47,743 bases of DNA from Acanthaster planci (taxonomy: Eukaryota > Echinodermata > Asteroidea > Valvatida > Acanthasteridae). Made by a program: the position numbers and the translations under genes. The stretch covers positions 234,267 to 282,009 of the forward strand of contig NW_019091476.1 in the NCBI RefSeq assembly GCF_001949145.1, given 5' to 3'. This document shows positions 22,001 to 35,600 of this stretch, in pieces. Below the pieces are notes generated by a model, which was given only the letters and a program-made list of their open reading frames with translations, searched no databases and was not told the origin of the DNA. Within the stretch, counting starts at the first letter, position 1. Each line of letters begins with the position of its first letter.

Positions 22001-23684
22001 ATCACTGTGTCTTCAACAAAGCGCGATGAAAGAAACCCCCCCCAAAAAAAAACACTTCCTCATCACAGCTATCCTCATCGAATTGGCTGTCATTTTTCTT
22101 GATAAGATGGCATTCAGCATGCAACAGTAAAATGACTGTCATGTGGGCAAATTAGGCGGTGCAATACAAACCATGTTTTGTTCATACAACACGGGATGAT
22201 ATCAAATTAGCACTGCCGCACATAGATGTAAGATAGTCTGGTACAAGTCATGCATGCTCTATTAGCCTGAAAGGCTTAGGGTGCCAAACATTTGAAACAC
22301 ACAGGGGGACACTACAGATCATCATCTTCAATGGTATGGCTTCCAGGGTATCTGTACTCACAGACTATTCGAACCTCTTAGCAGCTAAACCCTGGTTTGT
22401 TCATAACTAAACTGTTTGCCAGTAAGTTTGGAATTCAAGGTACCAGATTTTACTGTGCCTCTATCCAATACGGCCCCTTAAGCTTGAGTCAAGGAAAAAA
22501 GTGAAGGCACAAATTTTGAAAGATGTAAAATACAAAACAAGAAACCTATTTTATATATCATAGGGGAGGTTTGCAAAAGTGTCCGGTGATACAAAGGTTC
22601 GGACAAGCAGATGCTTACCATGTTTATGAAAAAAAATAAAAAATACCGTGAACTCTGCTTACATGCCAACATTAGTGATAAATGCTTCAAACGCACTCAC
22701 TGGAAAGAAAAATTTACGATTCCAACAAGAAGTGAGACATTTCCCTTCGTGAAGAACACTTGGATTGTAGACTGGGCCATCCATACAATCCATTATCACA
22801 ATCAGGAACAAAATATTGGCATAGTTTTGGCACAAAATATTTACTGTAACAGGTTACCCCCAGAAAACCCCACAAAAAGCTGTGCACTGGACATTACTTG
22901 CCAAGAGGACGAAGCCAACAGCATTATACATGCACTCACATTTTAATTCCGTAACACATCTCTTGTAAAGCAGGCCTTTCTAATTTGGTTTAAAAAACTG
23001 CTCCACCGAAACATTGTATTAATCATTTTAAAAGAGACCATGTCAAATACTAAACTTCATGTAATCACATGCTAAATATCTGTTCACTGCTCATTAGATT
23101 TTCTGGACCCAACACCTCAGCAAAATTGGCATAGGTTCTGGCCTTGGGAGCAAACTTATTTCCAAAAATAAATACAGGGCATGCAGTGTAGAACATCGCG
23201 TTAACAGTTATGTTGCTGACGTCACCTTTTTGATAAAAACAGGCAAGGTAAAAATTATTAAACAGAATTTTAGTATGTACAAAGGGAGGAGAGTTACTGT
23301 ACACTGTGTAGGGCCAATATCACGGAGCCAATGATCACACATACCTGCTTAGCACAGACAGTTTTGCTTAGCAATAATTGGCTACCAGCCACAATGTCAC
23401 GTGATGTACACGGCTTCCCAATGGTTCCCAGGACATTTTGGCTAAGCAAGAAAATTTGCCAAGCAATTTTCTCGGCCACAAGGCTCCATGGAATTTGGTC
23501 CAGAACATTTGCACTCATCTGGCATCTGAGTTTCACCGACTTTGCTAAAAAAAAAAAATCCTGACATCAGCAAGACTCAACTGGACTCATCTGGATTCAA
23601 TTCGAGTCAAAGAATCTCGGGACTCAGTTGTTTATATCCCCAGGGCTCCATTCACACCAGTTGTAAGTGCAGCTGTTTGAAGTC

Positions 23685-26600
23685 TCAGGCATTGATGGGA
23701 CTGGCCACCCTCGGAGGAGAGGAGGTCCCCACCTGCCCTGCCTGCATCCCAAGATCACGGGCCTCGATCTCCTTCTGGAGTTCCTCTACTTGCTTTTGCA
23801 GAAATGAGCGCAGCTCAATCAGGTCACGATTCCTCTGGTTGATTGGCTCCTGTGTTCATTTTTTTTTGGGGGGGGGCGGAAGGGAAGAGCAAAAGTTTAA
23901 CTGATTCTCAAACCAAATACGCTGTTCTCTTCCTAGCTTTACAAGATGCAAACAAACTCACAGACCCAACAAATCTGTAAGAACACATTTGCATTGCTGA
24001 AGCTGAGAATTAACTGACTCTTTTTTGTACTTGCCACTAGGGTGGCCTAAGTGTTTCTTAATTTGTCACCTCCGCTGAAGCTCAACCACCTCCAGCCAGA
24101 AAAAGGGATATTCCCACAGGACAAGCTCCACACTTTCCCCATTTACTTCCACACAACAGAAATCTAACTTTGGTAGACTCAACCATTCCCTTATTGCTCC
24201 CGCTATCCTGAGCGTCATGTGAACCAACATTTGGGCCAGTTGAAGACGGTCTGGTTTACTTTTTTCAAATGGCCTGCAAAGTACGGCTCAAACATTCAAT
24301 ACCGTGCAGACCTGTACTTGGCAATACACCCAATATCTTAGACGGTGCACATCACAAAGATTCCTCATGAGAAAAGTCAGGGACCGGTGCTGCAAGGAAA
24401 ATGCGATGTTGTGTTCTGCTGTACCCTCGCTCTGTGAAGGGGGGTAACTTTGACCTATGACCTACCTGGGGTCTCATTCTGGGGTTCCAGCGGATGTAAT
24501 AGCCCGTCCACAGCTCGATCCGCCTCATGCTGGCCACGGGGAACAGCACGTGCTGGTGGTGGTAGGCGGCGTACATGGGATTGGTGAATTCCTCTCTACT
24601 GCTGTTGACGTAAGACCACAGTGACATAGTCTTGGTCTTCACTTGCTGCAAAAGGGGGTCAAGGGGCCAAAGGTTAATGACAATAAACCATTCTCACGAA
24701 GCGCATTCCACAAGTTTCGAGGTGCTGATGTCATTGTTGGACCCACTCAGTAGGCACCTTGACATTTTTGAAACCATCTAAGCTCCATGGAAAGTAAAAA
24801 GATTAGTGCTGCCATTTCAGACGGAGCATAGGCCAATCAACAATAGCCATCTCTGTCCTCAAAGGTACGCATTTATATCCCTGAAGGGAGAGACGCAAGT
24901 CGGAGTAAAGTAGGGGAGGGGAGGTCATCACATGCAAGCAGCTGGTGGATTCAAAATCCCTGACTTTAAGATCAGGAGCTACAAAACCTTAACCACTGGG
25001 ACCCACAACCCCCACTCTTAATAAAAGTTGGGTACATAACCAGTAGGCAGTTTTGGGTAGGCCTTTACCAAGTTAAGGAGACCATTTCTTTGGTTAGGAA
25101 ACTTAGGACCGAATTGTGGGGACATTTCTCTGTTCCCATAATGTTTTCACTCCCCACAAAATAGTTGAAATATTGTGTGTATGTCCCCACAACAACAGAT
25201 CAAGAATGTGTGTTCATTCTGCCTTCTTTCGATCCCCTTTTTGAATGAGACTATGACATGAAGCTATCCACAAGAACGATGAAAGGGGAGCCTTTGTTAT
25301 GTCGAGGTTTGGCACACGGTGAATTAAAAAAGTATCCAGGTCAACAGAGTGTTCTTAAGCAGGACAACAGACCAAAAAAGCTGAAAGGTGAGCAAAGGAA
25401 CCCCCGCAATGACTAAAAGGGCAGACATGACCAATCGGAGGGCAGCATTAGCTCATGAATATGCACAAGGCAGACTCTTCACCTCCTTGACCCGATCTTT
25501 CATGCAGTTGTAGAGGAAGGTGCCAAACAGGCAGCTGTAGAGGTGGTCCAGGATGGTGATGAGAAAATGCTCGTTGAACTCAAATGCATTGGGAAACTGT
25601 GATTACAAAAAGACAGGTATTACGGTATAAATGCTCATCTGGTGCAGCTTTGGCTTTGCAGACTACGGATCTTTTCTTAGATTCATTCATAGATTAAGAT
25701 TACTTAGTTGGCTAAGTAATCTTAATCTATGAATGTACGAGGACGTTATGCTTAAAAACACATATTAAAATTGTACAGCAATTCCTCTACCACTAAGCTC
25801 AGACTGTGTCACATCATTCTGAAGTTGACCACATAATTCATAAAAGGGATTCATTTCTTTGTGTCATGTGCACAACCTCCATCAGAGTATTTTGAGAACT
25901 TCTGTCGCTATTGAAGCCAGCAAATTCAATACGCCAGGTTGCCCCACCAGCAGCAGGCAATAAGTTTTTTTGTCTTGGATATGGAAATCCTGTCCTATTC
26001 AAGTGACGAGAGCGCTTACTTGTACTGTGATCTGCCACACGCAATCCATGAATTGTTGGAAGATGGGAGAACGATCCGCATCAGCGTGGTTCTTATCTCC
26101 ATGCCCATGGCGCTAGGGACAAAAAAAAAAAAGAAAAACTAGGCAAATCAAAAGGCGATACAGAAGCAGAGGAATGAATTTCTCACTAAAAAGCTGGAAG
26201 AGTAGCCAGGTCTCTGCAGTGCACAAACATGACGAGATTCTCTTTTTGAAAACAATTTTAACATTTCAAAAACGATTTCCAATGTCCATGCAAGTTTCTG
26301 ACATCTGCAGTTACTGCTATTCAGATGTCAAAATGGAGGACTTTTAGAACACAAGTAGAAAAAAAAACAGTTTTGAAACTTCTCTTTTTTCAGAAAAAAA
26401 CATGCAAAATAAACGTATCACTGAAATATTTGCCTCAAAAGAAAAAATATTGCTGTCCATCAATATACAAATACACATTCCATCAAGAAAAACAGAGTCC
26501 CAAATGAATGTTTGGGGCTAGCTTATTTGTGCTAATCGCAGAAAAGATGCCTGTTTGGGTACAGCGAAATTGAACAAATTGAAACCCAGGATTCTAAAGT

Positions 26601-29600
26601 TTTAACATGGGAGACCAATGTCGAATGGGTTACCTGAGCAAACTTGTGGCCAACTTCAATCCACTCTTTCTCAATCAGCACCTCAAAGCCCTTGATGGTC
26701 CGGTAGTAAGGATCCAGCATAAGGAGAGCCAAGGCGGTCAGCTGGGAAGTCCGGTCCCAACCGTCGCTGCAGTGGACCACTACCGAGGTCTTCTGGCTCT
26801 CGATACGATCTGCGATGCGCACGGCCCCAGCTAGGACCATCTGATCAGGAGGGTATGTGCAGAGCATGTTGAATTCCAATTTAATGTTTTCATGAAGCCA
26901 CTGCCGCCTCCTTTTTTTTAACTTAACGTTAGCAAAATGTAGCACAGAACATCCCTTGCTTATAGCACACATCTGATTCTTGAATCAAGCTGTTTATATT
27001 GCACATATAGCCAGTTATAGAAAGTATGCCCCTGCATGTCATGCGACAAAACTTGCCAGCTACTGACCATCCTAAAATCCAATTTAAAGGCAGTAGTCTA
27101 GTAATGCCCTCACCTTGATGTGTTCTAGCCAGTGAGTTGCTTCCAAGTTGGACAACCAGTGGCTATCATCTATGCTTGGGTAACAGATATCCTTGAGTTT
27201 TCGCAAACTGTGAGGAAAGGATTCAGTACAAACAACCAAGAATTAAGACTTGATTTCCCAGCTTTCAAAATCAGAGTTAAGATGCTCAGGACGGTAAAAA
27301 CTAAACAAAAGAACTGAAATACGTCAATGACCTGGGCTAACCAATGGACAGAAAAGAATGTCTTGAAACTGAGTTTCGGCATTGATAAAAACTGCTCTAC
27401 AACTTCTGATTTGGACTTTTCATTCAAGTCTGGCCATCCGCATTCGGTGATTCAATGGAAGGGAATTCAGACGGCCCATCTTAGCTTGTTTGCTTCTATT
27501 CACCTCTCTCTCATGACGTGGATGTTGTGAATGTCCAGGAAGATGACTTCAGCATTCTGGTAGGTATCTTCGTTCTCGTACCCGCCTCCTTTGGCCTGAG
27601 GAAGGAATAACACAGAACCATCCATCACAGAGCTTGCTCAGTTTTGAAAGTAGGAAATGAAGTCAGGAATTTCTTACCAACAAAGACGGAACAAAAGTGA
27701 GACTGTCTGGCTCACTGAGGGTGAATGAGTATATTGATCTCCTGTACTAAATTTGAAGCTTTATATCACTTTGGGGGCATAGTCCTATCACTGTCATTTG
27801 AAATACACCCTGGGGCACGGTTGTATAGCTGGTTATCAATTACCTTTTTTATAATTATGGTAATACACCAGAAACCACTGACATGAAATATTAGGTTGGA
27901 CAGCAGACCCTGCATGCGATGAGGGGCACCCACCAATGGCAATACGTGACTGACGACACTGTGTTGTGCTTGACCGCTGATCAGTACAATTGATAAGCGG
28001 TCAAAATAAAGTCTATCTTCAAATTTGCCCGTTACTTTACAAAAGCCTGCTGGCTGTAGTTCAAAGAAGGAGCCACTGGTTTGCTGAACGTTGTTGAAAT
28101 GTGACGGATTCTGGAAGCTCTCTAGCAAAAGAGACCGGGGGGGGGTTGACACTCACCTTGTTAGCGACGGCGTTGACACTGGGCCTGGCGTCCATGATGA
28201 CCAGCTTGTGGGACTGGGCGTTGGCATCCAGCAGCATCTGGATGTACTTCTCGTCCTCCTTGCTCCGCCTCCCGCTGACGCCCACCAGGGGCTGGCTGCA
28301 GCGAGTGATGGTGGCGTGACTCTGAGGGTGGATCCACGACAGAATCTGATGCCAAGAAAAAGACAGTTACGAGCACAAAAAGGGGACAAGGTTGGGGATA
28401 TGACAATTGCACACAGTGACTTTTTAAGGCTTTATTAAGATGGCTAAGGCGGCAAGAATTCTTGCCAAGATGGCTGTGGTTAGTATGTGAATCCAGCATT
28501 GGAGTTTTTGAATAATTCGACCTCTAGGAATCCAGAATTTGGGGTCCAAAACAATCCTGACAACTGACTTCCCTGGCAGAGTGAAATGGAGCAAAACTGC
28601 AGCCGTAAGCTGCCTTGCCACACATGGCACACCATGAAAATGTGACTTGACACTACAGATAGGAGACGTCAGAGTAAGGTAATGGCTACCTTGAATCTGA
28701 CTCTAGCATCTATTTGTGACACGAATACAGCAACTGAGATTTTAAGGGAATCCTCATAATTTGTTTAATCTTGCTGCTTTTGGGGTATTACATTGCAATG
28801 ATCTGTTCAGATTCTGAAAGAATAGAAAAGTGCTCTTAATGGCCTAGATCAAGGAAATCAGCAAGAGAAGTTTCTCTCATACACTGACCACAAGGAAAAG
28901 ATCAACAAACTTTTCTTCAATACAGAGAGAAAAGTCTAGTTCCCGCTCTCCAACTTTCATAGGCTAAAGTCAATGACTTACTGGGATTCTGTTTTTACTT
29001 CTGAAAGCAGCCACCTGTCTGAGCAGCTCATCATCTGCTGCTGCTGGTACCGCAATCTAGACAAGGAGCAAATCAAACTGATTTACAGATGAATGACAAA
29101 TTCACAATAGTGGCTCAACTATTTATCTTTACTTTTTCCTCATCACGAGGCACCAAATGTGGCTCTTATAGCTTTGTATGTGTCAAGTGTAGGAGCAATG
29201 AAATAGAGAATCAACCCTGATAGCTGTGATGGATACAGACATAATTATGTCTGAATCAACTGGCTGCGGCTAGCATTAACACACACGTCTATGAGCAGTG
29301 GCAGCAGCCACTTGCCAGTGGCTTTCCATTAATGTATGTGCTACTTCTAGCCACAGCCACAACTTTCAATACGGACACAGCCTACTTACCACTGCTGGGT
29401 AGGTATCACAGAACTGGTAGCCTTCATTAATTTTGCTGATTCGCCAACTCTCATTGGGCAGACCCTGTAAAATAAAATACTTCTTGATAATTTTTTTTCG
29501 GGGGGGACAGAGAGAGGTGAGAGTCAACCCACAATCGCAGCACGCACAAAACTTGTGAACCACAAACTGAAACTTTGCTATTGACTACATAAGGTGGATT

Positions 29601-32600
29601 CATAAATCACAGGTATACTGCTGCACGATCAATTTATTATCCTGCCAGAAGTACATGGTGACGTGTCACAAAGTATCAGGCCATCGAGGCATGCACAGAA
29701 ACACTGACCTTCCTCAATTGAGCAAAATTTCCCCAAAACTCCCTCGGTGGATTTTGGTAGATATACGTGGTTTAAGGTTAATCTGGAGTAGGCCTCCTGT
29801 GCAAGTATGAAAACTAGGCCTGTCTGAGTCATATTAATGTTGAAGCCAATACCTGTCTTTTCAACTCAGCCATGGGATCGTACACAGCCCAGCCATCTTC
29901 ACTGTGGAAATTTTTGTACTCAAAGGCAAAAAATGGCTGCAACAACAAGACAACAACAAATAAATTAAACACTTTCTTTGACAATGATTCGCATAATTAC
30001 CATTCATTTGTGTGTTTAAAGCAAAATGCAAGAGTAATACCAAAATTCAAGTACAGCCGACGTGAATGGTCAAAATGGTGAATTTCCTTGAGCTTTCCAG
30101 AACGCAGTGGTAACATTCTGCTCGTTTCACATGACAGATGCTAAATTTCAGGATTTTCAAAGAGAGATATGAAATTTCGGAACTACCCCGAATTGCAGGT
30201 ATGTCCAACATTCCTGAAAATGTTCTACAAATTTCCTTGAACTGTCAGGAAAAACAAAAATTTCCTGACACATAAACAACTTCAGGACTTTCCTTGAAAG
30301 GAAAAAAGTCTAACGAATTTCCAGGAGTGGTCTCAATATCCAGGATGTGTTCAAATTCATAAACATATTAGAATTCTAAGTAGTGTCCAAAAATTTACAA
30401 GCATTTCTAATTCAATGACATGTCAAACTTCAAAAAAAGTCTTCAACTTCACAATTTGTTCAAATTTTTGAAAAATGTCCGGAATCCAAAAATGAGCACG
30501 CTTCTTCATAATTTCGAAGGAGTAGTACTAAGAATACAAGGACTTTCAAGGAATTCCTTGATATACATAAGCCCCCTGAATAAAGGCTTACCAATCTGTT
30601 CGATACTGGGAAGGCGTAGGTCTGAAGTTTGTCATAGACAAGTCGCCTGGAGTGGTTCTCCTGTTTATGGGCAAATCTCAAATTACGCATGTCCTGTAAA
30701 AAAAAGAAACAAACAAACCCCATTAATCCATTCTTTACAGAGCTGGTTGGATCCGCAATGAATTTTTCCACAGCACTGAATTTCCAGGAGGTTTTTTCCT
30801 CTGATGATGCCAAGTTTGGGAAAGACTGGTCACAGAGCAGCCAAAAATCTCAAGAGGGGCGGACACCATTCCCCTCATGAGAACATCAGAAAATGGATCA
30901 AAGGAACTGATCAAATCTTGAAAAAAAAATCAAGATATGTTAGGTTGAACTTGAAATTACACTAAGAAAGTCTGTGAATATTCTATGATTACAAGGGGAT
31001 CAGATGTCTGGTGGAGCGAAGTTTTCGGAACTTAGTAACCAACCTTGCAGAATATCTCCAGACCGTATGAGTTCTCCCCTCTACTTGTGGAGCCACCAAC
31101 TTTCTCCACTCGGTAGATGCTGCCCAGGGGAACATCAAGAATGAATGGTGGCTCCTGAATGCAATTCAACCAAACAAAACAATCAATATACAACCAATTC
31201 TAATGCTATGGAATCTTTGCACCTGTCAATACCTCAACATCTATGACCCATCTGACTATGCAAGGTCCGGAGAAAATGAACTGGTCTTGAATTGACACTA
31301 AAATATGCTTCCCCCAACAATGACTTACAATCAAAATCTTAGACCAGACAATGTCTTCCTTCGTTCAACCATAAAAATAGCTATCTACTATACCACAGAT
31401 AACACAAATTTATGGGTAGCCCTAAGTGGTCTATAGTTTTTGGGACATTTATATGCATTATTCAGTGTGTTTTATGTTACATGCCAGGTGTCATACATCT
31501 AATTACGATATTTTATTGTACATGTACAGTACATGTTTTTTTATTTGAAACTGTTTTGGCTCTTAGGCCATCAGTTTCAATCCTTTATGTGAAATAAGTT
31601 TTGAAAATATCTTCACAAGTCTTTGCCAAGTTGCATAAATTCACTGAGAAAAACAATTTGGGGTTAGTTATAAGTGATGAAATGAGATAAAAAGATTCTA
31701 AGTTATTAAATAAATGGATTCCCAACATAAAACCTACATGTATATAATCAACAGGCCCGCTGACCAATAACTGAATATTTAGTTACATGTATAAATTAAA
31801 GATCTGCAATGAAATCAAACCTTATTTCTTCACACGCAACACAACTGTATGGAAAGATTTCAGGAACCAAACCAACCAAATTGACCACAACAAACAAAGA
31901 AAGACAAAGAAACAGAACAGCACAAACTCGAACGTAAAACCAGCACAACAGAAAAAAAGAACCAACTACAAGAGCAAAACACTCACCCTCTCAACCCCTT
32001 TAAAATACAACTTGTAGTTGGTGATACAAAGCGTTCCCCTGACAGGCCCGGTGAAAGGGCACAAATAAGTCACATCCTTCGCTGCAAACAAGGGAAATAA
32101 AGAGCCACACCAAGATAAGGTACAAGGATAAAAACAACACCAGCATGACGCCCTTTTACTGTAACATTTTTTAAAAAGAGACTTTTCCAACAACACTGTT
32201 GTGTCAAACTGACTCTCCTTTTCCCCTTTTTTCTCTCATTCTTCCAGTTGTCAGGTTCCCTTTTGTGATAATGTGGAGGTCGATATTTTATTAATGACAT
32301 GAGGCAACTCAATTACTTGTGTGGATTTACATTTGACATTCGCAGTTGATCAGAAAAATCCCTTCACGGTAACACCAATGTAACACTGCCCTTTCAATTA
32401 CAGCCAGGGAAATGGCATGGACAACTTCCTATTGCTTCCTTAGATGCTCATCTTTTCAGCAAAATTCTAAGAGAGCGACCTGAAGGACTATTTAGGCGAT
32501 GTAAACCTTTAATATCGAGAGTTGCATTACAGTCGTAAGACTGGTATGACCTTACGGAGCTTAAATAAGACCTGAAGGTTTGCACAGGGGGTATAGGTAA

Positions 32601-35600
32601 GTCAAGTCGTTTGCAGTGACACCATGCAGCTCCAAAGATCTCTTTTGTGAGCATGTGCAACTCCTTGTCCCAAACATTGAGTAAACCGGCTCCTTTTGGA
32701 GCCACGCATGCTCACAGAGGAGTTCTTCCAAGCTACCTGGTGCACGGTGTCACCGCAAACTACTCGCCTTGTGGAACTTGATCTTTCAAAAATGCACAAG
32801 TACCGGTATTAGCAAATTCTATTTAAACACTTTCCTCAAGTGAATGTGGAGGCACAGCACATACCTATTCCTTCAACTCTCTCTCCCAGAAGGAGTGGCA
32901 CATCTTCTGTCTGTGCTGGCTTGCCACCTGATGACTACAAGAGACAAAAAAGACACCGATTCAATCATTTAGTTAAGAATTCCTGTTTTCAACAGAATGT
33001 ACACATATCTGTAGCCTGCTTCACATCAACTGACTCTGACTGACAAATTGACTGATTCTGGCTTAGAGTAACCCACATTGCAAGCAGATACCAAAAGGCT
33101 GTCCATTTGGAGTGTATGGTAAAATGCCTGAGACCAGCAGCTGAGTTTAACATCAAGCCACTGGTGCTTCTTCGCCAAACTGTGGGCTATCCTTCCTTGA
33201 CGGGGGGGCTGGAAGGGGGAGACTGTCCCACCCAAAAGGACTGATGGTTGTCTTACTTCGCAAATGGAGCAGCGACCGTCCATCCAGACCAGGTCGTGCA
33301 GCCCAATGTGCAGGGCCAGTGGCTGCAGTGTGTCGTTGCCTTCGTCTGCTTCATCCGAGCTACTTGTTCTGGTGTTAGCGGCGCGATCCATACCATTCAT
33401 CTCTCGATGTCAGTGGCTGAGTGAGACTTCTTCAAGCTGGAACCTTACAGCCAGACAATGCAATCAATTCGATATAGTATCTGCACGCAAAGTCCTCTGA
33501 GATGTCCTGACTTGGTAAGTAGCATCAACAGACTGTCAGACTTAAATATTGCGGAAGACTGAAACAACAACATGAAATGGTTTTGCTGATTCCTCCGAAA
33601 CTTGGTGACGCTAACACAGAAAGTATAAGTCTCCTTACTGAATTTGCCAAGCCAACAAGCCTTGCCGGAACCATCAGAGTTTGGAACTCCACTGAGTCTG
33701 AAGTCATCTGAATCAATCCAATGGAAGTGCAAACAGAATTTCAAGCACAATGCAACTCTGCACAAGTCTTGGAAGAAGTACAGGTAAATTACTTCTTAAA
33801 TGCAACTTGTGATTGCTTTGGCGAACACTTAACTCAGCAAGCCTTCATGTACATGTACGTCTAAGGCAGAGTTTTGAAATAGCAGACCCTTGTCAACCAG
33901 ATGACGCTGGCTACAGCACCTGTCCGCTAACCCTGGAGAAACAACACAGTCTCTAGGACTCTGCAAAGGTGAGAAGTCCAGTTTGCATCCAGTCCAATTC
34001 CAATGGTTTCCAATCAAGGTCTTGGAATGTCCAGCTCAAACAAACTGAGCTGCATGGTATCGGCAGATTTATACAGCACAACTGTAATCATCAAAGTTGT
34101 ACACTACATGCATGGACCTGTGAAGAACGGCTCGACAAAAACACGAAAAATCCTTGGTCATCCGTGTGCGAGCACATGTGTCTGTACGCTGGCCCGGCCG
34201 GCTGCACACACTGAGTGAGTCAAGTACGAGCCAGGAATAGACCCTAAAAGATGGAGTGAGGGCTCACAGACTGCCGAGCCATAATTAACAGAGGAAGGAC
34301 TTCTAAAAGGCAACCCTTTGGGGGGAAAGCCAGTTGTCATAAACAGGAGCTCAGCACCGGCCTCGGCTGTCGAGACTTTTTTGTCCCTGCCGATTGGATT
34401 TCAATCATTTTTGCAGTGCCTTTTTGTTTTGAACAATTCTTGGAGTGAGCAAGGAGGATGAAAATATGTGGCTTTCTGTTACAGCAGATTGAATATTTCC
34501 GCCCAGTGCAACATCCAGATTTACCTGCACTCTAGTTTTTGGACTGATCGAAGATGATTGACTTCTTGGGTCACACCAGTCCAATCGACTATTCAGTCAA
34601 TGGGACTTGAGCCAGTAAACATTCATGTTACTCCTCAAGTGCTCTTCCCAATGAGGTACATGACATGTACTGCATCCATACTGGCACCTAGCCCTAGTGG
34701 CATGTTGATCCTCATCCATTTCCTCTTTGAGTGCGCTTCTCTGTACTTCAATGCTCGCCGAAATGTACAGGTCTACACGTTATAAAGTAAACTTCTATTG
34801 CTATGGATACGTGGTACAGTGACTCAAGAAATATGTATCAGTATACAAGTACATTTCTAGGATCATATCAATAAAACCAGTGCTGGTATTGAATATACCT
34901 TGATCATGTACACATATATGTACATGTTTGTTCATGAATCTGAATGCCATGTACGTGTATATGAAGTAACAAATATCTACAGTACACAAGTGCTTGTCAG
35001 GTCACAACAAGCATGCCTACTGGAAAAGTGAAAGCGCACCGAAGAAACTCCTGCTGGTGGGAACAGACTATTTTACTGCAAACAGGAAATTGGATTTACC
35101 GCCCAATTTCACTTGAAAGTCCTGTTTTCCAGGGAGGGTGAAGTGCCCTATATAAAAACACAAGTACAAGTGACTAGGCCTACATGAACATGGTAATGAG
35201 GATCTTCTGTTTGCAACAAACACTTGACCCAGTGCTTGCTGAAGAAACAGCCCCTGTTTTATATATTCAAGTTAAACTTTGCATCAGGTTTAAACTTACA
35301 TCAGATATAAAAAAATTTGCTTTTAAATCCGAATCTTAATTGGAGTGTACGTTAATTCTGTGTATGTGGACCACTGGTACAAAAAGGGGTGTATCAAATC
35401 AGGGGCAGGGCAAACTGGAAACTCCCTTCCGCGAACGATGTTGCCCTGTTTTTTGAAAGAAAAGAGAGCACCGACATTTGAGCAGTACTAGAATCTTCCC
35501 CAGGTGGAGGAGATGTTGCTACAGGAACGCATTACAGATTAAACATATTTGGATGCTAGTTTCCAGACAAAAATCTCCACTAGCACTCCCTCATCTGGAC

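Larger units (their letters stand above)
20176..23684. other. Convergent region between the MAPEG gene and MTMR2; UTRs and repeats
   Basis: The left part is the probable MAPEG 3' UTR. The right part should hold the MTMR2 3' UTR: minus-strand ATTAAA lies at 22942-22947 and AATAAA at 21779-21784, and neither is proven. Between them is a pair of related hairpins. No additional coding exon was recognised. Confidence 0.5.

Noticed and set aside
31787-32017. Lys/Asn/Thr-rich plus-strand open frame
   Set aside because: It overlaps MTMR2 exon 3 in antisense and has low complexity.
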